Source: Caulobacteraceae bacterium (GTDB lineage: Bacteria > Pseudomonadota > Alphaproteobacteria > Caulobacterales > Caulobacteraceae). From it: a DNA stretch of 6,562 bases. The notes below the pieces were generated by a model. It saw nothing but the letters and a program-made list of their open reading frames with translations, ran no database searches and was not told the DNA's origin. Positions 1 to 6,044 of this stretch are shown here, piece after piece. The stretch covers positions 1-6,562 of the forward strand of contig JACDGF010000124.1 of assembly GCA_013815405.1 (NCBI GenBank), given 5' to 3'. A program made the position numbers and the translations under genes. How positions within the stretch are numbered: position 1 is the stretch's first letter; the number at the start of each line of letters is the position of its first letter.

Positions 1-510
1 GCGCGGTCCCTGGGGATCGCGCTGGTGGACCTCGACGAGGCGGGCCGGATCGACCTGACCGTGGATGGCGCCGACGAGATCGGCCCTGGCTTGGCCCTGC
101 TCAAGGGCGGCGGCGCGGCGCTTCTGCGCGAGAAGCTGGTGTGGAGCGCCTCGCGGCGCTGCGTCGTGATCGCCGATCAATCCAAGCGGTCGCCGAAGCT
201 CGGCCGGTTTCCCCTGCCGATCGAAGTGGTCGCCTTCGGTCATGCGACGACGGCCGCCCGGATCGGACAAATCCTGCGGGAGCACGGCGTCGCGGTCTCG
301 CCCGCGCTGCGCGGTGACGGTGGCGGACCGGTGCGCACCGACGGCGGCAATCTCATCTATGACGCGGCATGCCAGGCGATCGATGATCCGGCGGCCCTGG
401 CGGCGGCCCTCAAGGGCGTCACCGGGGTGGTGGAGCACGGCCTGTTCCTGGATCTGGCCGAGCGGGCGCTGATCGGGACCGACGCCGGCGTCGTGACCCT
501 CCTGCCCTGA
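1..510 (+). CDS. rpiA: Ribose-5-phosphate isomerase A (3' part, truncated by window edge)
   Basis: RpiA interconverts ribose 5-phosphate and ribulose 5-phosphate in the cytosolic non-oxidative pentose phosphate pathway. The frame is open from base 1 and ends in TGA, giving 169 visible residues. E. coli RpiA has 219, so roughly the first 59 residues lie outside the window. The family signature is clear: TVDGADEIG at residues 20-28, KGGGAALLREK at 35-45, VVIADQSK further on, and a C-terminal VEHGLFLDLAERALIGT stretch. Visible D22, D25, K35 and E44 keep exactly the spacing of the E. coli active-site residues Asp81, Asp84, Lys94 and Glu103 (constant offset of 59), so the enzyme should be active. 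The unrelated RpiB family is excluded by these motifs. The next gene, gor, starts 15 bases downstream on the same strand, so the two are probably co-transcribed. Promoter and start codon are not in view. Confidence 0.96.
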   Translation, partial: ARSLGIALVDLDEAGRIDLTVDGADEIGPGLALLKGGGAALLREKLVWSASRRCVVIADQSKRSPKLGRFPLPIEVVAFGHATTAARIGQILREHGVAVSPALRGDGGGPVRTDGGNLIYDAACQAIDDPAALAAALKGVTGVVEHGLFLDLAERALIGTDAGVVTLLP

Positions 511-513
511 AAC

Positions 514-517
514 GGAG
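514..517 (+). promoter_or_regulatory. Shine-Dalgarno site for the TTG start of gor
   Basis: A GGAG core lies 8 bases upstream of the TTG at 526-528. An in-frame TAG at 520-522 rules out any earlier start. The next in-frame GTG would remove the FAD-binding glycine motif. The site therefore decides the rare TTG start. Confidence 0.75.
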
Positions 518-525
518 CTTAGCGT

Positions 526-1920
526 TTGGCCCAATACGACTACGATCTCTTCGTCCTCGGCGCCGGCTCGGGGGGCGTGCGCGCCGCGCGCATGGCGGCG
601 CTGAGTGGGGCGAGGGTCGCCATCGCCGAGGAGCACCGGGTCGGCGGGACCTGCGTGATCCGAGGCTGTATCCCAAAGAAATTCATGGTTTACGCCAGCG
701 AGTTCTCCCAGGTGTTCAAGGCCGCCCGGGCCTACGGCTGGTCCTTGGGGGAGGCGACGTTCGACTGGAAACGCTTCCTCGAGGCCAAGGACATCGAGAT
801 CGCCCGCCTGTCGGGGGTTTATGTCACCAATCTTCGCAACGCCGGGGCCGACCTCGTCCACGCCCGGGCCGAACTCACCGACGCCCACACCGTCAGCCTG
901 CCTGCCAAGGGCGAGAGCTTCACCGCCGAGAAGATCCTCATCGCCACCGGCGGCTGGCCCACCCTGCCCCTGGGCCTGCCCGGGATCGAACACGCCATCA
1001 CCTCCAACGAAGCCTTCCACCTGGAGGCGCTGCCTGGGCGCATCCTGATCGCCGGCGGAGGCTATATCGCGGTGGAATTCGCCGGCATCTTCAACGGCCT
1101 GGGGGTGGAGACCACCCTGGTCTATCGCGGCGCCAACATCCTGCGCGGGTTCGACGACGACGTGAGGGCGCACATCACCGGCGAGCTCGAGCGGCGGGGA
1201 ATCAAGGTCATCCTCGGTGGCGAGCACACTTCGCTCGAAAAGACGGGGACGGGGATCGTGAGCCGGCTGGCCGACGGCCCCGAGGTCGAGAGCGATGTCG
1301 TCATGTTCGCCACCGGCCGGGCGCCCAATACCAAGGGCGTCGGGCTGGAAGCCGCCGGGGTCGCGGTCGGCGAACGCGGCGCGGTGGTGGTCGACGATTA
1401 TTCCAGGACCAATGTCGCCAACATCTGGGCGGTGGGCGACGTCACCGACCGGATCAACCTCACCCCCGTGGCGATCCGCGAGGGCTCGGCCTTCGCCGAG
1501 ACCGAGTTCGGCGGTCGGCCCACCCGGTTCGACCACCGGGACGTGGCCAGCGCGGTCTTTTCCCAGCCGCCGATCGGGTCGGTGGGCCTGAGCGAAGCGG
1601 CGGCCCGGCATGGGGGAAGCAAGATCGACGTCTATCGCTCGGTGTTCCGCCCGATGAAATCGACCTTCTACGGAGGCGAGGAGCGCATGCTGGTCAAGCT
1701 GGTGGTCGACCAGGAGACCGGCCGGGTGCTCGGCTGCCACATCGTCGGCCCCGACGCGCCTGAGATGATCCAGATGGCCGCCATCGCGGTGCGGGCCGGG
1801 ATCACCAAGGCCCAGTGGGACGAGACCTGCGCCGTCCACCCGACCGCGGCGGAGGAACTGGTGACGATGCGCGAACCCTCCGCCCCGAGGGGTTTGGCGA
1901 TGGCGGGGAGCGGCGCCTAG
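526..1920 (+). CDS. gor: Glutathione-disulfide reductase (NADPH), TTG start
   Basis: This 464-residue cytosolic homodimeric flavoenzyme reduces glutathione disulfide to glutathione with NADPH. Domains in order: FAD-binding Rossmann motif GAGSGG at residues 12-17; redox disulfide C43/C48 in GGTCVIRGCIPKK; NADPH-binding domain with GGGYIAVEFAGIFNGLG at 177-193; FAD-contacting GD motif at 304-305; C-terminal dimerisation domain with catalytic base H438 and partner E443 in HPTAAEE. R201 and R207 sit in the positions that bind the 2'-phosphate of NADPH (E. coli R198 and R204, same spacing), which separates it from NAD-dependent lipoamide dehydrogenase. The CxxxxC motif with CVIRGCIPKK is of the plant/cyanobacterial/alphaproteobacterial GR type; trypanothione or mercuric reductase is unlikely. 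Length is normal. The TTG start is forced by an upstream in-frame stop at 520-522. It follows rpiA by 15 bases, and its TAG overlaps the stop of the convergent gene downstream. Confidence 0.95.
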   Translation: MAQYDYDLFVLGAGSGGVRAARMAALSGARVAIAEEHRVGGTCVIRGCIPKKFMVYASEFSQVFKAARAYGWSLGEATFDWKRFLEAKDIEIARLSGVYVTNLRNAGADLVHARAELTDAHTVSLPAKGESFTAEKILIATGGWPTLPLGLPGIEHAITSNEAFHLEALPGRILIAGGGYIAVEFAGIFNGLGVETTLVYRGANILRGFDDDVRAHITGELERRGIKVILGGEHTSLEKTGTGIVSRLADGPEVESDVVMFATGRAPNTKGVGLEAAGVAVGERGAVVVDDYSRTNVANIWAVGDVTDRINLTPVAIREGSAFAETEFGGRPTRFDHRDVASAVFSQPPIGSVGLSEAAARHGGSKIDVYRSVFRPMKSTFYGGEERMLVKLVVDQETGRVLGCHIVGPDAPEMIQMAAIAVRAGITKAQWDETCAVHPTAAEELVTMREPSAPRGLAMAGSGA

Positions 1921-2534
1921 CCGTTGAGGGTCTGGTACATGGCCATGGAGGTCAGCATCGGCAGGGAGAGCAGGACGTTGGTGCGGGAGGCCAGCATGGC
2001 GATCCGGCCCGCCTTGGCCTTGGCGTCGGCGTCGGCCTCCTTCAGGCCCAGGGCGATCTTCTGGTTGGGCCAGATCACGCCCCAGACGTTCAGGAACATG
2101 ATCAGGGCCAGATAGATGCCGATGCCCATCAGGGTGAAGCCGCGATCACCGGGCTGATAGCCGCCAGCGAACCCGAAGGTGAACACCTCGGCGGCATAGT
2201 CCTTGCCGTTGAGCGACGCCAGACCGATCCCGGCCAGCACGGTGAACAGCGCCGCCCAGCGGAACCAGAACAGCGCCTCCGGAGCGATATACTTTGAAAC
2301 AGCTGGTTTCAGCTCGGCGGGGATCTCCGGCATTTTGCGGATCTGGACGAAGTTGAAATAGTACAGCAGGCCGATCCATAGGATGCCGAAGAAGACGTGC
2401 ATCCAACGGAACACGGCTCGCCAAAAGAGGCCGTCGACAGCGCCGTGGACCTTGGCGAACGCCCCGATCATGATCAGCGCCAACACGAAGCTGAGGATCA
2501 GGGTGTTGCGGAGGTTGGAGAGCAACGCGGCCAT
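1917..2534 (-). CDS. Membrane protein with PuuD-type urate hydroxylase N-terminal domain, no cytochrome domain
   Basis: This 205-residue protein is predicted to lie in the inner membrane. Hydrophobic segments lie at about residues 10-27, 42-60, 90-108 and 133-156, with a weaker one near 186-200. The signature RWMHVFFGILWIGLLYYF around 43-60 resembles the N-terminal membrane domain of PuuD, the membrane urate hydroxylase (Urate_ox_N family). Known PuuD proteins have about eight membrane helices followed by a C-terminal cytochrome c. Here no CxxCH motif exists, the protein is much shorter, and only H30 and H46 are present. Automatic pipelines often name such proteins urate hydroxylase; I would treat that activity as unproven and the real role as unknown. 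The ATG at 2534 is preferred because AAGGGG (2542-2547) lies 7 bases upstream. An in-frame ATG at 2576 would add 14 residues. The gene may be the last of the sec operon or have its own promoter in the 86-base gap. Its TAG overlaps the stop of the convergent gor. Confidence 0.8.
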   Translation of the reverse strand: MAALLSNLRNTLILSFVLALIMIGAFAKVHGAVDGLFWRAVFRWMHVFFGILWIGLLYYFNFVQIRKMPEIPAELKPAVSKYIAPEALFWFRWAALFTVLAGIGLASLNGKDYAAEVFTFGFAGGYQPGDRGFTLMGIGIYLALIMFLNVWGVIWPNQKIALGLKEADADAKAKAGRIAMLASRTNVLLSLPMLTSMAMYQTLNG

Positions 2535-2557
2535 TGAACTACCCCTTTTAGGCGAAT

Positions 2558-2612
2558 CCCGCCTCGGCGCAGGCATAGCGCCTTTCGCCCGGCGCGAAAA
2601 GAACGAGGCGGG
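2558..2612. repeat. Nested inverted repeats in the gap between the Mth938 gene and the PuuD-like gene
   Basis: A perfect 9-base inverted repeat has arms 2558-2566 (cccgcctcg) and 2604-2612 (cgaggcggg). It encloses a smaller one with arms 2583-2588 (tttcgc) and 2594-2599 (gcgaaa). On the minus strand this could fold as a two-level hairpin 23 bases upstream of the PuuD-like start codon. No T-run follows, so a classical intrinsic terminator is not supported. A weak match to the Caulobacter -10 consensus, GCTATGCC, lies inside at 2579-2572. The element could be a leader structure, a processing site, a weak terminator or chance in GC-rich DNA. Confidence 0.45.
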
Positions 2613-2620
2613 CGCGGCGT

Positions 2621-2977
2621 TCAAACCGCGATCAGGGCGGTGGCGAAACGGCGGCCCTCGGAGACGAGGACGTTGTGGGTGTGGGCGGCGGCGTCGCTGG
2701 CCATGAACTCCAGGCCCAGGCCCGCCGCCCGTAAGGCCTCGCGCACCGCCCGGGGCGGCAAGGTCTGATCCCGGCCGGTCCCCAGCAGGACGAACTCCGA
2801 CACCGCCTGGCCGGCGGCGATGATCTCGGCGAAGTCCTCGATCCCGAGCGTCTCGACGCCTCGCGCCGGCCAGTCCCGGGGCGCGTCGTCGAGGATCAGC
2901 AGCGAGCCGGGCCGCCAGGCGCCGGAAACGCGAAACCCTCCGCCGCCGAAGGTCTCGATGGAGGGCGGCTGGCGCAC
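2621..2977 (-). CDS. Mth938-domain (DUF498) protein, NDUFAF3/AAMDC family
   Basis: This is a soluble 118-residue protein with no signal peptide or membrane segment. FGGGGFRVSG near residues 10-19, GSLLILDD near 24-31, EFVLLGTGRD near 61-70 and the C-terminal AAHTHNVLVSEGRRFATALI stretch (about 97-116) match the small Mth938-fold family (DUF498). That family includes human NDUFAF3, an assembly factor of respiratory complex I, and AAMDC. No catalytic residue set is known for the family and the bacterial role is unclear. The start is uncertain. I choose GTG at 2977, which leaves the usual short N-terminus before GGGGF and lies 8 bases after the secF stop. It has no visible Shine-Dalgarno site, which fits translational coupling to secF. 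CTG at 2989, overlapping the secF TGA, or GTG at 3049, inside secF, are alternatives. Proximity to secDF suggests a role in membrane-protein biogenesis; this is inference. Confidence 0.85.
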   Translation of the reverse strand: MRQPPSIETFGGGGFRVSGAWRPGSLLILDDAPRDWPARGVETLGIEDFAEIIAAGQAVSEFVLLGTGRDQTLPPRAVREALRAAGLGLEFMASDAAAHTHNVLVSEGRRFATALIAV

Positions 2978-2985
2978 CGCGGCGG

Positions 2986-3930
2986 TCAGGGCCGGGCGGG
3001 CTGTGGGGCGATCGGCGTGGCCGCCTCGTCGGTCTTCTTGGCGCCCCACAAGAGGATGATGGGAGAGGCGACATAGATCGACGAATAGGTGCCGATCACG
3101 ATGCCGAACAGCAGCACGATGGAGAGCGGCCGCAGGGACTCGCCGCCGAAGACCGCCAGGCCCGAGAGGGCCAGCAGGGCGGTGACGCCGGTGATGACGG
3201 TGCGCGAAAGCGTTTCGTTCACCGACAGGTCGATGAGCTCGCGCAGCGGCATGCGTTTGTATTTGCGCCGGTTCTCCCGCAGCCGGTCGAACACCACCAC
3301 GGTGTCGTTCATCGAATAGCCGATGATGGTGAGGAGGGCGGCGATCAGGTTGAGGCTGAACTCGAGGCGCAGGAGGATGATCAGGCCGAAGGACAGGATG
3401 ACGTCGTGGAACAGCGCTACCACGGCCCCCAGGCCGAACTGGAGCTCGAAGCGGAACCAGATGTACAGGAGCATCAGGCCGATGGCGGCGAGCAGGGCGC
3501 CGGCGCCTTTCAGTTTGAGCTCGTTGGAGACCTTGGCCCCGACCACATCGGTGCGCGAGTAGCGCACTTGGCCCAGCGCCTGGGTCACCGCCACCTTCAC
3601 GCGGGTGACGACGTCGGCGGGCGACGCGCCGGCCGGGGTCTGAAAGCGCACGATGGCGTCGTTGGGGGCGCCGAAGGTCTGAACCTGGACGTCACCCAGG
3701 CGCAGGCCGTTGAGGGCGCCCCTGACTTTGGCCAGGTCGACAGGCTTGGCGCCGGTGTTGAGCTCCAGCACCGTCCCGCCCTTGAAGTCGATCCCCATGT
3801 TGAGACCCGGGTAGAAGAAACCGACCCCGGTGGCGATCACCGCGATCACCGACAGGGCGGCGGCCAGACGCGCGAAGGCCACGAAGTGGAAGTTGGTCTT
3901 GTGGGGCAGGAACTTGATCAGGGGCCACAT
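2986..3930 (-). CDS. secF: Protein translocase subunit SecF
   Basis: SecF pairs with SecD in the inner membrane and uses the proton gradient to help pull exported proteins through SecYEG. At 314 residues it has the normal length. Membrane segments lie at about 18-39, 142-158, 165-185, 192-212, 246-262 and 270-295, the standard six, with the periplasmic P4-type domain between the first two. Hallmarks are GIDFKGGT at 46-53 and SMNDTVVVFDRLREN at 206-220. D209 and R243 are 34 residues apart, as are Asp637 and Arg671 of the proton pathway in Thermus SecDF. The ATG lies 12 bases after the secD stop. Its likely Shine-Dalgarno site, AGGA, overlaps the secD TAG, indicating coupled translation. The C-terminal tail is rich in Ala and Pro and is followed closely by the Mth938-domain gene. 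Confidence 0.97.
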   Translation of the reverse strand: MWPLIKFLPHKTNFHFVAFARLAAALSVIAVIATGVGFFYPGLNMGIDFKGGTVLELNTGAKPVDLAKVRGALNGLRLGDVQVQTFGAPNDAIVRFQTPAGASPADVVTRVKVAVTQALGQVRYSRTDVVGAKVSNELKLKGAGALLAAIGLMLLYIWFRFELQFGLGAVVALFHDVILSFGLIILLRLEFSLNLIAALLTIIGYSMNDTVVVFDRLRENRRKYKRMPLRELIDLSVNETLSRTVITGVTALLALSGLAVFGGESLRPLSIVLLFGIVIGTYSSIYVASPIILLWGAKKTDEAATPIAPQPARP

Positions 3931-3940
3931 CGGGGCGAAT

Positions 3941-3944
3941 TCCT
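3941..3944 (-). promoter_or_regulatory. secF ribosome-binding site overlapping the secD stop codon
   Basis: Read on the minus strand, the end of secD is TAGGAA. The AG of the TAG stop is also the start of an AGGA Shine-Dalgarno core 10 bases before the secF ATG. A ribosome terminating on secD would therefore cover the secF initiation site, a layout that keeps SecD and SecF production in step. Confidence 0.6.
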
Positions 3945-5526
3945 AGATGATCGGCAGCTTTTTGGGCCGGAAGGCGCGGAACCACCAGCCGATCAGCACC
4001 TGGGTGATCAGGACCGCGGTGAAGACCGAGGTGATCACCCCGATGAACAGGGTCCAGGCGAACCCCTTCACCGGCCCCGAGCCGAACTGGAACATGATGA
4101 TCGCCGCCACCAGGGTGGTGACGTTGGCGTCGATGATGGTGGTCAGCGCCCGGGTGAAGCCCGCGTCGGCCGCGCTCATCGGCGGGCGCCCGCCGCGCAC
4201 CTCGTCGCGCATGCGCTCATAAATGAGCACATTGGCGTCCACCGCCACGGCCAGTGTCAGCACCAGGCCGGCGATCCCCGGCAGGGTCAGGGTGGCTTGG
4301 GTGACGCTCATGGCGCCGACGATCATCAGGCCGTTGACCACCAGGGCGGCGGCCGCGAAACCCCCGAACAGGCCATAGGCCAGGATGATGAAGACGAAGA
4401 TCAGGGCCGCGCCCAGCAAGGTCGAGATCTGCCCGGCCTTGACCGCGTCGGCCCCCAGCTCCGCCCCCACGGTCCGCTGTTCCTCGACCTTCAGCGGGGC
4501 GGGCAGGGCGCCCGATTTCAGCAGCAGCGCCAGGTCGTGGGCCGATTCCTCGGTGAAGCTGCCGGTGATGATGCCGCTGCCGCCGGTGATCGCCGAGCGG
4601 ATGTTCGGGGCGGAGATGATCCGCTTGTCCAGAACGATGGAGAAGGGCTTGCCGATGTTCTGGCTGGTCACCTCGGCGAAGCGGCGGGTGCCCTGGCCGT
4701 TGAAGTTGAAGGCTACCGCCGGGGCGTTGTTCTCGTCGTGGCTGCCGCTGGCGGCGGTGAGCATCTCTCCGGTGACCACGGCGCGCTTCTTGACCACATA
4801 GGACGGGGCAAAGCGGTCGTCGCTGGGCAGGACCTCGTCGTCGGGGGGGATGCGGCCGGCCGCCATGTCCTCCGGCGGAACGGCGACATCGACCATCTGG
4901 AAGGTCAGCTTGGCGGTCTTGCCGATCACCGCCTTCAGCTTTTCCGGGTCGCTCTCGCCGGGGGCCTCGACGACGATCCGCGCCGTTCCCTGGCGGGTGA
5001 TGGTGGGATCCTTGGTCCCCAGGGCGTCGATCCGCTTGCGGATGATCTCGATCGACCGGGTCACCGCGTCGGCGGCGGCGGCGTCGGAAGCCTGGGCGAC
5101 GAAGGTGACCGCGATGTGCTGGTCCGGCCGCGTCTGGACGGTGACGTCGCGACCCCCGGTGAGCAGGCGCTCGCCCAGGGAGTCGTTGAGGAGCTTGAAG
5201 GCGGCGGCGGCCTGGCCGGGATCGGTGATGCGCACCCCGACCGTGTCGCCGGCCACGCCCAGGTCGGTGAACTCGATCTGCTCGGCGCGCAGCTTGGTGC
5301 GGACGTCCTCGGTGAGGTTGGTCAGCCGCTCCTTCCTCAAGGCCGCGGTGTCCACCTCCAGCAGAAGATAGGAGCCGCCCTGGAGATCGAGCCCGAGGTT
5401 CAGGCGCTGCTGCGGGGCCCAGGCCGGCAGAACGCCGGATGGAACCAGGTTGGGCAGGGTGAAGATCAGGCCGAACGCCAGGGACAGCGCGACCAGGGCG
5501 ATCTTCCAGCGCGTAAGGGCGAGCAT
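3943..5526 (-). CDS. secD: Protein translocase subunit SecD
   Basis: SecD is the larger partner of the SecDF proton-driven translocation motor in the inner membrane. This is a full-length 527-residue protein. A first membrane helix spans about residues 8-26. GLDLQGGSYLLLEVD follows at 45-59, then the large periplasmic P1 region to about 365, containing the family block SGALPAPLKVEEQRTVGAELGAD (338-360, here only named). Five C-terminal helices lie at about 368-388, 390-408, 416-436, 463-482 and 490-513. D430 in VDANVLIYERMRDE corresponds to Asp340 of Thermus SecDF, the proton-relay aspartate. Unlike Thermus, secD and secF are separate genes. The ATG is the first possible start after an in-frame TAA at 5533-5535; no strong Shine-Dalgarno site is visible, only an AAAAG stretch. 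The gene lies 33 bases after yajC and 12 before secF, in one probable operon. Confidence 0.97.
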   Translation of the reverse strand: MLALTRWKIALVALSLAFGLIFTLPNLVPSGVLPAWAPQQRLNLGLDLQGGSYLLLEVDTAALRKERLTNLTEDVRTKLRAEQIEFTDLGVAGDTVGVRITDPGQAAAAFKLLNDSLGERLLTGGRDVTVQTRPDQHIAVTFVAQASDAAAADAVTRSIEIIRKRIDALGTKDPTITRQGTARIVVEAPGESDPEKLKAVIGKTAKLTFQMVDVAVPPEDMAAGRIPPDDEVLPSDDRFAPSYVVKKRAVVTGEMLTAASGSHDENNAPAVAFNFNGQGTRRFAEVTSQNIGKPFSIVLDKRIISAPNIRSAITGGSGIITGSFTEESAHDLALLLKSGALPAPLKVEEQRTVGAELGADAVKAGQISTLLGAALIFVFIILAYGLFGGFAAAALVVNGLMIVGAMSVTQATLTLPGIAGLVLTLAVAVDANVLIYERMRDEVRGGRPPMSAADAGFTRALTTIIDANVTTLVAAIIMFQFGSGPVKGFAWTLFIGVITSVFTAVLITQVLIGWWFRAFRPKKLPII

Positions 5527-5559
5527 GGGCTTTTAAAGGCGCCGCCGCGGAGAGAGGTC

Positions 5560-5919
5560 TTAGGCCTTGGCGTCGTTGGCGGGGGCCGGCTCGCCCCGCG
5601 CGCGGACCTCGGCGATCATCGCCTTGACCACCTTGACGGTGACGTTCTGAGCGATCTCCACCCCGATCTCGGCGTCCTCCACCCGCACCACCTTGCCGAT
5701 CATGCCGCTGGACATCACCACGGTGTCGCCGCGCTTGATCGCGCCCACCCGGGCGGCGTGCTCGCGGGCGCGGCGCTGCTGGGGGCGGATCATCATGAAA
5801 TAGAACAGCACGGCGATGGCGATCAGGGGGAGGAACTGTCCCGGGCCGCTCAGGAATCCCTGCAGGCCATCGGCCGGCGCGGTGGCGACGGCCAAAACGA
5901 GGGCGGACGTGGCGATCAC
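5560..5919 (-). CDS. yajC: Preprotein translocase subunit YajC, GTG start
   Basis: YajC is a small single-span inner-membrane protein that associates with SecD and SecF. This one has 119 residues, close to the family norm of about 110. The membrane helix at about 28-44 ends in the family signature FYFMMIRPQQRR (39-50). The conserved cytosolic domain follows, with GDTVVMSSGMIGKVVRVED at 64-82 and VEIAQNVTVKVVKAMIAEV after it. The N-terminus of about 27 residues is alanine-rich. The tail is Pro/Ala-rich and ends in TAA. The start is GTG, supported by a GGAGA Shine-Dalgarno site 5 bases upstream; the next internal Met is within the membrane helix. It is probably the first gene of the yajC-secD-secF unit, since the gap upstream carries a hairpin and a weak promoter candidate. 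Confidence 0.95.
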   Translation of the reverse strand: MIATSALVLAVATAPADGLQGFLSGPGQFLPLIAIAVLFYFMMIRPQQRRAREHAARVGAIKRGDTVVMSSGMIGKVVRVEDAEIGVEIAQNVTVKVVKAMIAEVRARGEPAPANDAKA

Positions 5920-5924
5920 TGGGG

Positions 5925-5929
5925 TCTCC
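5925..5929 (-). promoter_or_regulatory. Shine-Dalgarno site deciding the GTG start of yajC
   Basis: GGAGA on the minus strand ends 5 bases before the GTG at 5919-5917. No alternative start with comparable spacing is present, so this fixes the yajC N-terminus. Confidence 0.7.
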
Positions 5930-5946
5930 GGAATTGGCGGCGCGGC

Positions 5947-5960
5947 GGCCCTGCGGGGCC
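5947..5960. other. Small perfect hairpin in the presumed yajC leader
   Basis: The arms ggccc (5947-5951) and gggcc (5956-5960) enclose a 4-base loop. The hairpin sits about 17 bases upstream of the yajC Shine-Dalgarno site. It may be a leader structure or simply chance in GC-rich sequence; no function can be assigned. Confidence 0.3.
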
Positions 5961-5978
5961 TCGCTCAAAAGTCGCGGG

Positions 5979-6007
5979 AAGCTATGCGCCCCGGCGCTCA
6001 TTTGCAA
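5979..6007 (-). promoter_or_regulatory. Weak candidate promoter for yajC-secD-secF
   Basis: On the minus strand TTGCAA (6007-6002) and TAGCTT (5984-5979) are separated by 17 bases. They match the general -35/-10 consensus at about 4 of 6 and 3 of 6 positions. The position, about 60 bases before the yajC start and after the hairpin that follows the upstream gene, is sensible, but the match is weak and the call is inference. Confidence 0.2.
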
Positions 6008-6010
6008 TGC

Positions 6011-6044
6011 GGGCGCCGAAGGCGGCTGGTCGCCGACGGCGCCC
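6011..6044 (-). terminator. Hairpin at the stop of the DipM-like gene, possible terminator without T-run
   Basis: A perfect 8-base inverted repeat has arms 6011-6018 (gggcgccg) and 6037-6044 (cggcgccc). Inside it a further 4-base pairing, ggcg (6021-6024) with cgcc (6031-6034), closes a 6-base loop. The outer arm begins on the last base of the TAG stop codon of the DipM-like gene. Position and strength suit a transcription end. On the minus strand the next bases are GCATTGCAAATG, with no run of T, so Rho-independent termination is not certain; it may only stabilise the 3' end. Confidence 0.45.

Noticed and set aside
1815..2297. A 160-codon plus-strand frame spanning the end of gor and the opposite membrane-protein gene
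   Set aside because: It is antisense to a gene with clear membrane segments and out of frame with gor; no motif or ribosome-binding site supports it.
2535..3074. A longer version of the PuuD-like protein starting far upstream (385 codons in total)
   Set aside because: The extra N-terminal part is out-of-frame sequence of the Mth938 gene and secF, rich in Arg and Pro. A good ribosome-binding site and a family-like N-terminus support the ATG at 2534.
5986..5997. Short palindrome gcgcc/ggcgc before yajC
   Set aside because: The loop is only two bases and such GC palindromes are common in this DNA; no function is supported.
4217..6007. A 596-codon minus-strand frame overlapping secD and yajC
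   Set aside because: It is a shifted frame of the same strand as secD/yajC, with an Arg/Gly/Pro-rich translation typical of out-of-frame GC-rich DNA and no family motifs.
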